Shown: positions 8,103 through 16,347 of the stretch, in pieces
Numbering within the stretch: position 1 is the first letter of the stretch
Layout: every line of letters starts with the position of its first letter
Assembly (NCBI GenBank): GCA_022567895.1
Contig: JADFGC010000002.1
Span: 1-41,405, forward strand
Direction: 5' to 3'
Length of the DNA: 41,405 nucleotides
From: DRGT01 sp022567895
Lineage (GTDB): Archaea > Thermoproteota > Nitrososphaeria > Nitrososphaerales > Nitrosopumilaceae
Notes under the pieces: generated by a model
The model's database searches: none
The model's input: only the letters and a program-made list of their open reading frames with translations
What the model was told of the DNA's origin: nothing
Program-made: the position numbers and the translations under genes

Positions 8103-8807
8103 TTATGCTTCAGTTTCTGCCTTTTTCACATAGACATAATTCATAATTAATCCAGCAATTATTCCACCAATAATTGGTCCAACCCAATATATCCAGTGGA
8201 ATTCCCAGAAACCAGAAGCTATTGCGGGACCTAATGTTCTTGCTGGATTCATTGATGCGCCAGTTAATGGAACGCCAACCAAGTGTAGTAAGAAAATCAT
8301 TCCACCGATTGAAAATCCTGCCCATCCTGCTGCAGCCTTTTTGTGAACAGCGGTCATGAAAATTACCAAGACAAGGAAAAATGTGAATATCATTTCCAAG
8401 AATAGGCCAGAGCTGACACTTTGATTAATGAGGTCACTAGGGCCTCCTTGAGTTCCAAAGTTTACTCTTGCACCAAGTTCTGGTAGAATGGCCACGAGTG
8501 TAAAGGCTGCAATAATTCCACCAATTAATTGTGATGCGATATATCCTGCCCCGTCTGCAACACTAACTTTCTTTGTAATTATCATAGGGATAGTGACTGC
8601 AGGATTAATGTGGGCACCAGAAATATGGCCAAATGCGTAAACCATCAAACCAATTGCTGCACCATGAGAAAATGAAATCATAAGTATTCCTTCAATTGAT
8701 AATCCATCTCCAAAAGCTGCAGCAGCTAAAATTACAGAAAGAGGTCCAAAGAATACAAGAGCATAAGTAGCAATTCCCTCTGCAAGCCACGCCCTGGGAT
8801 TAACCAA
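8103..8807 (-). CDS. Aquaporin / major intrinsic protein channel
   Basis: A six-helix channel of 234 residues with both pore motifs: NPA at 68-70 (GHISGAHINPAV) and NPA at 187-189 followed by the filter arginine R190 (MNPARTLGP). Aligned by spacing to E. coli AqpZ, the selectivity-filter positions are H48 (Phe in AqpZ), H175, A184 and R190, so the constriction looks more polar than in a strict water pore. The start is TTG at 8807, the only reasonable start before an in-frame stop, with a TATA box about 25 nt upstream (leaderless). It is divergent from the peroxiredoxin gene. Substrate (water, ammonia or H2O2) is inference. Confidence 0.9.
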   Translation of the reverse strand: MVNPRAWLAEGIATYALVFFGPLSVILAAAAFGDGLSIEGILMISFSHGAAIGLMVYAFGHISGAHINPAVTIPMIITKKVSVADGAGYIASQLIGGIIAAFTLVAILPELGARVNFGTQGGPSDLINQSVSSGLFLEMIFTFFLVLVIFMTAVHKKAAAGWAGFSIGGMIFLLHLVGVPLTGASMNPARTLGPAIASGFWEFHWIYWVGPIIGGIIAGLIMNYVYVKKAETEA

Positions 8808-8830
8808 CAGTCATCAGCCCCACCAATTTC

Positions 8831-8840
8831 CATATAAAAG
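8831..8840 (-). promoter_or_regulatory. TATA box of the aquaporin gene
   Basis: The minus-strand sequence CTTTTATATG is centred about 28 nt before the TTG start at 8807, the spacing for a leaderless archaeal transcript. Confidence 0.6.
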
Positions 8841-8891
8841 ATTCGACTTGTATTTGATCAATCCTTGTTAAAAAATAATTAATTAGGGAAA

Positions 8892-9368
8892 TTGGTGATT
8901 GCTTTTGTTATGATTTCGGAAGGGGACACAGTACCAAAATTTGAATTAGAAGATTCAGATGGCAATAAGATCAAATCAATGGATCTTAAAGGAAAAAAAC
9001 ATGTGATCTACTTTTACCCAAAGGACTTTACTCCCGGATGCACTACAGAGGCTGACGAGTTTTCAAAAGATTATAACAAATTCAAAAAATCTGGAATTGA
9101 AATCTTGGGAATTAGTCCTGATGATGTAAACTCTCATAAAAAATTCTGTAAAAAAATGGGAATACGATATGTTTTACTTGCCGATACCGATAAAGAAGTT
9201 TCAAAAAAATTTGGAGTTTGGGGTAAAAAGAAGTTCATGGGTAAAGAGTACATGGGAGTTATCAGAAGTACTTTTCTTGTAGATGAAAAAGGAAAAATTT
9301 TCAAAGTATTTCCAAAGGTAAAAGCTGCAGGCCATGCAAAAGAAGTATTAGATTCTTTTACAAATTAG
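8892..9368 (+). CDS. bcp: Peroxiredoxin Q / BCP-type thiol peroxidase
   Basis: Reduces H2O2 and organic hydroperoxides with a peroxidatic cysteine. The catalytic motif is FTPGCTTEADEF with C50 (numbered from TTG 8892). A second cysteine, C86, lies 36 residues on in SHKKFCKK, the spacing of the atypical 2-Cys PrxQ subgroup whose resolving Cys is in helix 3. The usual CX4C resolving Cys is absent (CTTEAD). An upstream TTG gives 158 residues, but the family start (SEGDTVPKFELED) makes ATG 8910, giving 152 residues, equally likely. It is divergent from the aquaporin. Confidence 0.92.
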   Translation: MVIAFVMISEGDTVPKFELEDSDGNKIKSMDLKGKKHVIYFYPKDFTPGCTTEADEFSKDYNKFKKSGIEILGISPDDVNSHKKFCKKMGIRYVLLADTDKEVSKKFGVWGKKKFMGKEYMGVIRSTFLVDEKGKIFKVFPKVKAAGHAKEVLDSFTN

Positions 9369-9397
9369 AAAAATAATTAAAAAGAAAGTGTTTGGGT

Positions 9398-10282
9398 CTA
9401 GGAGCCTTTAGGCAATGAACCTTTTGTAGAACTTGCTTGTCCTGAACTTCCACCAGATTCGGCCATTTTTTTTGCAGCTAATTCTTCTGCTGCACTCCGA
9501 ATATGTTCCTCTTCTATGTGTCCTTTTTCTAGTCTTGCTACGTAATCTGCTTCGTATGCTTCAAGATCAGATTTCTTTGAACCACCACCTGTACTTGCAG
9601 TTGTTTGTTGTGGTTGTGGTTCTGGTGGTGGAGGGGGTGGAGGTGCTTGTTGAGTTTGAGCTGCTGCTCCTTCAACTACCAATCCATAACCGGTAAAATT
9701 CTTGTCTGCAGGATGATATGCCAATCTAGCTCTTGTTGCAAAGTATTGGTTTGATGGTACTGGTGTAGTTCCTTTTAGCTTTTGTAGATTCCAATCTTCT
9801 GTTGGTGCTTGACCAATTGGTGCAATCAACCTACCAATGTATCTGTTAGTAACAGGTGTAAAGCCGGTTGTGTGTTCCTTGTAATAATGAGTATTTTTAC
9901 CAGCTGGATAGTTTTGCCATGCATCCTCTAATGCTTGTGCTAAAGTAGCAGGTGGTGCAGCTTTTTGTTCTGCTGGTTTTGGAGCTTGTTCAGCTGGTTT
10001 TACTTCAGCTGGTTTTACTTCAGCTGGTTTTACTTCAGCTGGTTTTGCTTCAGCTGGTTTTGCTTCAGCTGGTTTTACTTCAGCTGGTTTTACTTCAGCT
10101 GGTTTTGCTTCAGCTGGTTTTGGTGGTGGAGGTGGAGCTTGTTGAGCTGTTCCACCAGTTTGACTGGAAATTTTAGATAATTTGGCTTCTAGTTCTGCGA
10201 TTTTTGTCTCTAAAGATTTCTTTGTTGTTGTTTTTGTTGTTTTTGTTGTCTTTGTTGTTTTCTTGCGTTTTTTAGTAGCCAT
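9398..10282 (-). CDS. KPAE-repeat protein with basic Thr/Lys N-terminus
   Basis: A 294-residue protein in four parts. The N-terminus is rich in Lys and Thr (KKRKKTTKTTKTTK), followed by a short coiled coil (SLETKIAELEAKLSKI). Next come a polyproline patch and about nine pentapeptides KPAE(A/V), roughly residues 55-105. A globular segment (about 115-205: YPAGKNTHYYKEH, NRYIGRLIAPIG) precedes a second proline-rich linker and a helical charged end. There is no signal peptide. The basic head suggests nucleic-acid binding, and Pro-Ala-Lys-Glu repeats form stiff spacers. Function unknown. It is divergent from the Cys-rich gene at 10418. Confidence 0.75.
   Translation of the reverse strand: MATKKRKKTTKTTKTTKTTTKKSLETKIAELEAKLSKISSQTGGTAQQAPPPPPKPAEAKPAEVKPAEVKPAEAKPAEAKPAEVKPAEVKPAEVKPAEQAPKPAEQKAAPPATLAQALEDAWQNYPAGKNTHYYKEHTTGFTPVTNRYIGRLIAPIGQAPTEDWNLQKLKGTTPVPSNQYFATRARLAYHPADKNFTGYGLVVEGAAAQTQQAPPPPPPPEPQPQQTTASTGGGSKKSDLEAYEADYVARLEKGHIEEEHIRSAAEELAAKKMAESGGSSGQASSTKGSLPKGS
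9989..10120. repeat. 15-bp tandem repeat coding for KPAE(A/V)
   Basis: About nine copies of a 15-base unit (plus strand TTCAGCTGGTTTTAC, with TTTTGC variants) lie in frame within the KPAE-repeat gene. Units alternate between Val and Ala codons at one position. Such arrays change copy number by slippage and are prone to assembly collapse. Confidence 0.85.
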
Positions 10283-10386
10283 GTGATTTGTCTACATTAT
10301 GTATGGTTTATTTAGATTGTGATCATTATCATTCGTAAAAATAGCCTTCAAACCCAGATACAAAAGGATCAAAAAATCTCACCAAG

Positions 10387-10396
10387 TTTTATATGC
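10387..10396 (+). promoter_or_regulatory. TATA box deciding the start at 10418
   Basis: TTTTATATGC lies about 27 nt before ATG 10418. It sits inside the longer open frame that begins at 10319, so the upstream 33 codons are unlikely to be translated. Confidence 0.6.
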
Positions 10397-10417
10397 ACAA
10401 AATACAGTAGCTACTTA

Positions 10418-10795
10418 ATGGATGATTTTGAAAAGGAGTTTCCAGACTTTGATTGGAAAAATATTCCCGCATATAAACACCCAGGTGGAAAAGATTGTCC
10501 ATGTCCTAAACACGAATACATTCGAGAGCAGATTAATTTCACAAAACAAGTAAATGTAAAAGGCAGTGAACCAAGCAAAGTTACTCTAAAGTTTTGTCCA
10601 GATCACTACAAAGTTTACATGGATGAAGTGATTCCTGCAATGCCATTCAAATACAAACTATTAACAAAAATTGCATTAAAGCTTGGAGCAATACAAATTC
10701 AAAAACTAGATCATATGCAATCAGATTTGTGTTTTTATTGTAAATTTGGTTCTGGTGGTCATGGGAAAAAGAGTGAGCTTCCCCCAATAGATTAA
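10418..10795 (+). CDS. Cys/His-rich conserved hypothetical protein
   Basis: A 125-residue soluble protein. It opens with an acidic-aromatic stretch (MDDFEKEFPDFDWKNIPAYK). Metal-ligand-like clusters follow: CPCPKHEYI near residue 28, FCPDHYKVY near 62, and CFYCKFGSGGHG near 107. Three such clusters suggest a zinc or iron-sulfur site built from distant parts of the chain. The ATG at 10418 is preferred over the longer frame because of the TATA box 27 nt upstream. I do not recognise a characterised family. Confidence 0.7.
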   Translation: MDDFEKEFPDFDWKNIPAYKHPGGKDCPCPKHEYIREQINFTKQVNVKGSEPSKVTLKFCPDHYKVYMDEVIPAMPFKYKLLTKIALKLGAIQIQKLDHMQSDLCFYCKFGSGGHGKKSELPPID

Positions 10796-10807
10796 ATTTT
10801 AAAATTT

Positions 10808-11038
10808 CTAAACTGGACCAATCAAAACTTTCGGTTTGTTAGGAGTGTCATGATGACATTTTTGTCCACATAATGGGCAAACCTTTCTGTCCAAGACAAT
10901 ACATTGACAAATATGAGAATTCATATAAGATTCGGCTGATTTTGTGTATTCACCTGTTCCGTTACAAAATGCACATTGTGAATCTAACAGTTCAATTGTT
11001 CCATTACCTTTACACACTGCGCATTTTTCCTCAGACAA
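10808..11038 (-). CDS. DnaJ-type zinc-finger small protein
   Basis: This 76-residue protein has two CXXCXGXG units of the DnaJ central domain (CAVCKGNG and CAFCNGTG). A second Cys cluster (HICQCIV, then CPLCGQKCHHD) could hold another zinc. No J domain or other chaperone part is present, so it is a free-standing zinc-ribbon protein. It converges with the Cys-rich gene at 10418-10795, with 12 bp between stops. Protein or RNA binding is possible; no specific function can be assigned. Confidence 0.75.
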   Translation of the reverse strand: MSEEKCAVCKGNGTIELLDSQCAFCNGTGEYTKSAESYMNSHICQCIVLDRKVCPLCGQKCHHDTPNKPKVLIGPV

Positions 11039-11151
11039 CAGAATGCTACCTTGAATTCCGAATTAAAATGCCTATGTTAATATTTTTTCCAAATAACGCA
11101 ATATTAGACAAATCTAGTTAAGCTTATACTCCTCCACCAAAAATCAGAGAC

Positions 11152-12594
11152 GTGCCAATAGAGGATACATCACGGTTTATTGAAGAGTTAGAAAAAGCTG
11201 GAGAGTTAAAACGAGTAAAAACTGAAGTTGATACTAATTTAGAGATTGCAGAGATTTTGAGAAGGGCGATGTATTCAAACGGTCCTGCAATTCTTTTTGA
11301 AAATGTAAAAAATTATGATATGCCAGTGCTAGGAAATGCATTTGGTTCTTTGAAAAGATTAGAAATTGGATTAGAAACTACAGATTTTACAGAAATTGGC
11401 CAAAGAATTGTAGACCTAACGAAAATGGATATTCCATCCGGATTTTTAAATAAAATCAAAAAGCTCCCAGAGCTTTCAAAGATGAGCGATTCATTTCCAA
11501 AATTAGAAAATAGTGGTCCCGTTACTGAAGTTTTTTCTGATTCACCTTCATTTGATAAACTTCCAATTTTGAAAACTTGGTCAAAGGACGCGGGCAAATT
11601 CATTACTTTTGGCTTAGTTGCAACAAAACATCCAGAAACTGGAATTAGAAATCTAGGCGTTTATCGAATGCAAATCGTTGATAGTACCCATGCATTGATG
11701 CACTGGCAAAAACACAAACGTGGTGCACATCATCATGAATTAAAAAAAGAAAAAGGGGAAAAAATTGAGGTGGCCATAATAATTGGCGGTGATCCTGCTA
11801 CAGTTTTTTCTGGAGTTGCACCAGTTCCTGAAGGACTAGACAAGTATTTGTTTGCTGGAATTACAAGAAAAAAAGGAATCAAAACTGTAAAATGTAAAAC
11901 TGTCGATTTAGAAGTTCCTGCAAATGCAGAAATAGTTTTGGAAGGATATGTTGATCCTTCAGACACTAGAGATGAGGGACCATTTGGTGATCACACGGGT
12001 TACTATACTCCAAAAGAACCGTTTCCAACATTTACACTGACAGGAGTAATGCAAAGGAAAAAACCAATCTATCTTACCACAGTTGTTGGAAAACCAATCT
12101 TAGAGGATTCTTACATTGGAAAAGTAATTGAGCGTTCATTCTTGCCTTTGATTAGAATGTTCCAACCAGAGGTTGTTGATTTTGCAATGCCTGCAGCTGG
12201 ATGGTTTCAAGGAATGGCCATAATATCAATAAAAAAACGATATCCTGGTCAAGCAAAAAAAGTCATGATGGGATTATGGGGCATGGGACAGCTTTCATTA
12301 ACAAAAATTTTCATCGTTGTGGATGATGATGTCAATGTTCATAGTATGGACGATGTATTATGGGCCGTTACAACACGTATAGATCCTGCTAGAGACACCA
12401 TAATCATTGATAATACTCCAACAGACACATTAGATCCTGCATCACCACTAGTGAACTTGGGTTCAAAACTTGGAATTGATGCAACACAAAAAACTAAAGA
12501 AGAGGGTTTTGAGCGTGAAATTCAAGAACAAGTAAAAGTAGATGATGCAACAAAAAGTTTAGTTGATTCGAAATGGTCTAGTTATGGACTTTAA
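11152..12594 (+). CDS. UbiD-family prenyl-FMN-dependent decarboxylase
   Basis: A 480-residue UbiD fold with the family hallmarks: a GPFGDHTGYY segment (near residue 277), the decarboxylase core around HALMHWQKHKRGAHHH and a C-terminal domain ending in SLVDSKWSSYGL. UbiD enzymes use prenylated FMN from UbiX to decarboxylate unsaturated acids. Two archaeal roles are plausible: anhydromevalonate phosphate decarboxylase in the modified mevalonate route to isoprenoids, or a late decarboxylation in menaquinone synthesis. The convergent MqnC-like neighbour favours the second weakly. The start is GTG 11152, with a TATA-like GCTTATACT about 25-30 nt upstream (leaderless). Confidence 0.88.
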   Translation: MPIEDTSRFIEELEKAGELKRVKTEVDTNLEIAEILRRAMYSNGPAILFENVKNYDMPVLGNAFGSLKRLEIGLETTDFTEIGQRIVDLTKMDIPSGFLNKIKKLPELSKMSDSFPKLENSGPVTEVFSDSPSFDKLPILKTWSKDAGKFITFGLVATKHPETGIRNLGVYRMQIVDSTHALMHWQKHKRGAHHHELKKEKGEKIEVAIIIGGDPATVFSGVAPVPEGLDKYLFAGITRKKGIKTVKCKTVDLEVPANAEIVLEGYVDPSDTRDEGPFGDHTGYYTPKEPFPTFTLTGVMQRKKPIYLTTVVGKPILEDSYIGKVIERSFLPLIRMFQPEVVDFAMPAAGWFQGMAIISIKKRYPGQAKKVMMGLWGMGQLSLTKIFIVVDDDVNVHSMDDVLWAVTTRIDPARDTIIIDNTPTDTLDPASPLVNLGSKLGIDATQKTKEEGFEREIQEQVKVDDATKSLVDSKWSSYGL

Positions 12595-13709
12595 AACGTG
12601 CTAACAGTTCTGTAAAAATTATCTCGTTCTTCTGCTTGATATCCAATTTGATGAACTGCATCAATAATTTGCTTTCCAGTTAATTCTGTAGAACGAGAAC
12701 CCGTACAAGAAACTACTTCTTCACCAATTAATGTACCACCAAAATCATCAGCTCCATATTGAAGAGCAAGCTGTGCCATGCCTACTCCATTTGTAAGCCA
12801 AGAAGATTGCAAGTGAGGAATTAATCCATCAAAGATTATTCTTGAAATTGCTATCATTTTCAAAAGCTGATTACCACCCGCACCAAAAGTTACTAGTCCT
12901 TCCTTTTGCATCAAAGTATGGTTTGGTTCAAAACTCCAAGGAATGAATGCCATAAATCCATTAGTTTTTTCTTGCAATTTTACTAATCTGTAAAAATGCT
13001 CCATAATGTCATTATTTGATTCAACATGTCCGTACATCATTGTAGCAGATGCAGGAATGTCTAATGAGTGAGCTTCTTCCATAATTCTAATCCATTCATC
13101 ACTTGTAATCTTCTTTGGACTGATGATATCTCTTACAGAATCAACTAGTATTTCTGCACCAGCGCCAGGAATAGTTTGTAGTCCTGCATCCTTTAATCTA
13201 GCCAAAATTTCTCGAGTTGAGGATTTTTCCACTCGTGCAATCATATCAATTTCAGAAGGAGATAATGCATGAACTCCAACTTCTGGAAATTTTGTTCTGA
13301 TTAGCTTAAAGGCATCTTCATAATATTCAATTGAAAGATCCGGGTTGTGTCCTCCTTGGAAAAGAACCTGACGAATTTTGAACATTTCACAAGCAGTTTT
13401 GACCCTAGCTTCAATTTCGTCTAATGAACGAGTGTATGCTTCATCATCTCCGGGTGGCCTATAAAATGCACAAAATTTACAATCAGTAACACAAACGTTT
13501 GTGTAATTGAGAATTATGTTATTTACAAAAGAAGCTTTTTTGCCAAATTGTTTTCTTGTAAGATTGCTAGCTACTAATCCCATTAGTTGTACATCGTTTG
13601 ATTCAAGTAATCTTTGGTAATCGCTTCTCTCAGGTCTTTTTCCACTAAGAGAATTTTCAAGAATATCTACAATCTCACTCGTATGCATTTGTTCAGTAAT
13701 TTGGCTCAA
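12591..13709 (-). CDS. mqnC: Radical SAM enzyme, MqnC-like (dehypoxanthine futalosine cyclase)
   Basis: A 372-residue radical SAM protein with the cluster motif CVTDCKFC (CX3CX2C) after ILNYTN. Segments typical of MqnC follow: GGHNPDLSIEYYED, PGAGAEILVDSVRDIISPKK, ATMMYGHVE and FIPWSFEPNHT. MqnC cyclises dehypoxanthine futalosine in the futalosine route to menaquinone; Nitrosopumilus species are known to contain menaquinones. The close paralogue CofH (F420 biosynthesis) is the main alternative. I favour MqnC because of the FIPWSFEP and HNPDL segments. It overlaps the 3' end of the UbiD gene by 4 bp. Confidence 0.82.
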   Translation of the reverse strand: MSQITEQMHTSEIVDILENSLSGKRPERSDYQRLLESNDVQLMGLVASNLTRKQFGKKASFVNNIILNYTNVCVTDCKFCAFYRPPGDDEAYTRSLDEIEARVKTACEMFKIRQVLFQGGHNPDLSIEYYEDAFKLIRTKFPEVGVHALSPSEIDMIARVEKSSTREILARLKDAGLQTIPGAGAEILVDSVRDIISPKKITSDEWIRIMEEAHSLDIPASATMMYGHVESNNDIMEHFYRLVKLQEKTNGFMAFIPWSFEPNHTLMQKEGLVTFGAGGNQLLKMIAISRIIFDGLIPHLQSSWLTNGVGMAQLALQYGADDFGGTLIGEEVVSCTGSRSTELTGKQIIDAVHQIGYQAEERDNFYRTVSTF

Positions 13710-13770
13710 TTAATCTGAAATTGATGCTTATAAGATATTATTTAATCCTTGAGCGTCAGGAATTTTTCAC

Positions 13771-13780
13771 GTTATTTTTA
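13771..13780 (+). promoter_or_regulatory. TATA-like promoter of the aromatic amino-acid cluster
   Basis: GTTATTTTTA lies about 27-36 nt before ATG 13807 with no Shine-Dalgarno between, as for a leaderless transcript. A short inverted repeat TAGGTA (13783-13788) / TACCTA (13802-13807) ends on the start codon and may be an operator, but it is weak. Confidence 0.45.
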
Positions 13781-13806
13781 AGTAGGTATGAACGGGAGAT
13801 CTACCT

Positions 13807-14589
13807 ATGCTAACCGGTGTTGAAATTAGATTAAATCGTATTTTAAGAAAAGGAAAGATGCTTTGCATTCCTATGGACCATGGAATTTCAAATGGTCCTA
13901 TTGAGGGCCTTGAAGATCCTCACTCTATTATTTACCAATGTGAAAGTCATGGATTAACAAGTGTCATAATCAACAAAGGAATTCTCAAGACATTACCAAG
14001 GCCAACAAAAGTTGGAATTTTAGTTCATTTTTCAGGCAGTACTTCATTATCAATGTCCCCTAACAGAAAGATGCTAACTGGAAATGTTGAAGAAGCAATA
14101 AGATTAGGTGCCGATGGAGTTTCACTTCACATAAACATCGGAGGAAAAGAAGAACCAGAAATGTTACATCAACTTGGTTCAATTGCTCATGAATGTCACA
14201 AATGGAGTATCCCTTTGTTAGCAATGATGTATCCTAGAGGTGAAAAAATCAAAGACCCACATGATCCTGAAATTGTAGGACATGTAGCGAGAATCGGTGC
14301 AGAATGTGGTGCAGATATTGTTAAAACAGTGTACACTGGAGATATTGATTCCTTTTCAAAGGTTGTAAGGAGTACTCCAGTTCCAATTGTAATCGCTGGA
14401 GGGCCAAAAGCAAAATCAGATATGGATGTTTTACAAATGACTGAAGATGCAATGAAAGCAGGAGCAAAAGGAGTCACTTATGGTAGAAATATTTTTGCTC
14501 ACAAAAATCCTAAAAAGATGGTTCAAGCGTTAGCCGCAATAATATTTAAAAAAGAAACGGCCAAGGAAGCAGCGAAAAAAATTGAGTAA
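13807..14589 (+). CDS. aroA': 2-amino-3,7-dideoxy-D-threo-hept-6-ulosonate synthase (archaeal shikimate route, step 1)
   Basis: A class I aldolase-type TIM barrel of 260 residues that joins a ketose fragment to aspartate semialdehyde, starting the archaeal route to dehydroquinate. Catalytic features are visible: D24 in IPMDHG, Y142 in MMYPRG and the Schiff-base lysine K173 in IVKTVYTGD. It resembles MJ0400 of Methanocaldococcus. It is the first gene of a ten-gene plus-strand run and overlaps the presumed TTG start of the next gene by 8 bp, so the operon is tightly coupled. Confidence 0.93.
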   Translation: MLTGVEIRLNRILRKGKMLCIPMDHGISNGPIEGLEDPHSIIYQCESHGLTSVIINKGILKTLPRPTKVGILVHFSGSTSLSMSPNRKMLTGNVEEAIRLGADGVSLHINIGGKEEPEMLHQLGSIAHECHKWSIPLLAMMYPRGEKIKDPHDPEIVGHVARIGAECGADIVKTVYTGDIDSFSKVVRSTPVPIVIAGGPKAKSDMDVLQMTEDAMKAGAKGVTYGRNIFAHKNPKKMVQALAAIIFKKETAKEAAKKIE

Positions 14590-15642
14590 AGCTCATGAAT
14601 TAATAATTTCTCCCAAAGTTTCAAAAAAACAACTTGGGAAATTTCTTCCTCAGTTAGAGAACGAAGGAATAGGAATGGTCTATTGTGATCCAAAATTAAT
14701 TGGAAAGAAAAGACAAAATTGACTACAATTTTTCCATCAGCTTTAGCAAAATACGTAGTACTGGAAAAAAATTCATCAGCAAAACCAAAAGGAAAGAAAG
14801 TGGGAAGAAAATTCAAAGTTTTATCAAACGCAGATATTGAGAATATTTTAACCTCTTCAAAAAAAGGGTTAGATTTTGTTATAGTGGAGGTTAAAGATTG
14901 GAAAATAATTCCTTTAGAAAATATTATTGCAAAATTACATAAAATTCATACAAAAATTTTTGCTCTAGCTAGAAGCCCTAAAGAAGCTCGTAAAATGTTT
15001 TCAATTCTAGAGATAGGTGTAGATGGAGTAATCTTTAGTACTTCATCAATTAATGAAGTAAGAGAGACGCTAGTTTATCTTGGTACACGAAGTTTTGAAT
15101 TAAAATCTGCAAAAATTATTGATATTAAAGAAGTAGGCGATGGGGAAAGAGTTTGTGTAGATACAGCATCCATGCTACACAAAGGTGAAGGAATGCTTAT
15201 TGGAAATAGATCAAACTTTTTGTTTTTAGTACATAACGAATCTGTAGGCTCATCGTTTACATCTCCACGACCTTTTAGAGTTAATGCAGGTGCAGTTCAT
15301 TGTTATACGTTGTCTCCAGATGGAACTACAAAATATCTTTCAGAAATTGAAACAGGTTCTGAAGTTTTAGTTTTAGATTCTAAAGGAAAGGCTAGAAGAG
15401 CTACAGTTGGTCGTTCAAAAATTGAAAGACGTCCAATGTTAATGATTAAAGCAAAAGCTGGAAACGAAATTGGTGGAATAATTGCACAGGATGCTGAAAC
15501 AATTAGATTTGTAAGGCCTAATGGAAAATTAGTATCAGTTACTCATCTAAAAAAAGGTGACACGGTTTTGGTACATGCAAAGTCAGCAACTGGGAGACAT
15601 TTTGGCATGGAAGTGTCTGATGAATATATTCTTGAAAAGTAA
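14582..15642 (+). CDS. aroB': 3-dehydroquinate synthase II (archaeal), with an apparent 1-base frameshift
   Basis: Oxidatively deaminates and cyclises ADH to 3-dehydroquinate with NAD. The main part (from 14719) shows the MJ1249-type motifs: WKIIPLENIIAKLH, GDGERVCVDTASML, GEGMLIGNRSNFLFLVH, RPFRVNAGAVH and ATGRHFGMEVS. The N-terminal 45 codons (TTG 14582: KAHELIISPKVSKKQL...YCDPKLIGKKRQ) are in a different frame that hits TGA at 14720-14722. Adding one A to the run AAAA at 14715-14718 restores ...KKRQKLTTIFPSALAKY and a normal protein of about 353 residues. A sequencing or assembly indel is the likeliest cause, since the gene is needed by its pathway. Confidence 0.88.
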
Positions 15643-15645
15643 CTC

Positions 15646-16314
15646 ATGAAATACAAAACCTGCGTATCTATAGCAGAAAAAACTCCAAGAAGATTAAAAC
15701 AAGTTGTAAAAAAGGCTCTAAAAAAATCAGATTATGTAGAATTGAGATTTGATTTTTTAAAACCTGAAAAGGTTCCTGAAGCTTTAGAGTTGGTTAAAAA
15801 TGACCTGAAAAAATCAGTATGCACCTTAAGACCAAAATCAGAAGGTGGAAAATTTTCAGGGACTGAAAAAGAAAGAATTGCTATTCTAAAATTAATTGCA
15901 GAGTATAACCCATTTTTGTTAGATATTGAATTTAATTCCCTCAAGAAAAACAAATCGCTAGTCAACTATCTCAAAAAAACAAAGACGCCCGTGCTTGTCT
16001 CCTGGCATGACTTTAAGAAAACACCATCAGTGCCATCATTAAACAAAATGCTTAACCAGATGGCTAAATTCTCAGAAAATATCAAGATTGTTACGAGTGC
16101 AAAAAAGGTTGAAGACCCTGCACATGTTTTATCACTTTATGCTAGAGTTTCAAAGATTAACTTGATTGCATTTGCTATGGGAGATTTTGGTAGGATTTCA
16201 CGAATTCTTTGCCTATATCTTGGCAGTCCCTTCACCTATGTTTCTCTTGGAAAGGCAATTGCTCCAGGACAGTTTAATCTAACTGAAGTCAAATCAATTG
16301 TTGGAAAACTTTAG
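15646..16314 (+). CDS. aroD: 3-dehydroquinate dehydratase, type I
   Basis: Dehydrates 3-dehydroquinate to 3-dehydroshikimate through a Schiff base. The 222-residue TIM barrel has the catalytic pair H121 (LVSWHDFKKTP) and K147 (NIKIVTSAKK), 26 residues apart as in bacterial type I enzymes. Substrate-binding residues show in ELRFDF and GKAIAPGQ near the C-terminus. It starts 3 bp after the stop of the preceding gene. Confidence 0.94.
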   Translation: MKYKTCVSIAEKTPRRLKQVVKKALKKSDYVELRFDFLKPEKVPEALELVKNDLKKSVCTLRPKSEGGKFSGTEKERIAILKLIAEYNPFLLDIEFNSLKKNKSLVNYLKKTKTPVLVSWHDFKKTPSVPSLNKMLNQMAKFSENIKIVTSAKKVEDPAHVLSLYARVSKINLIAFAMGDFGRISRILCLYLGSPFTYVSLGKAIAPGQFNLTEVKSIVGKL

Positions 16315-16347
16315 AGTTTAAATGAATCGTTTTATTGAAAAAAACTG

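Noticed and set aside
9433..10180. Long plus-strand open frames rich in Leu, Phe and Trp opposite the KPAE-repeat gene
   Set aside because: They are mirror frames of the 15-bp repeat; their repetitive LVLLQ and SWFYF content follows from the repeat and they have no start signals.
10319..10417. Upstream 33-codon extension of the Cys-rich gene
   Set aside because: A TATA box lies inside it at the right distance for ATG 10418, and the extension looks non-coding.
13783..13807. Inverted repeat TAGGTA...TACCTA at the start of the aromatic cluster as an operator
   Set aside because: Six-base arms are short in AT-rich DNA, and no second copy exists at the internal aroC promoter; mentioned only as weak.
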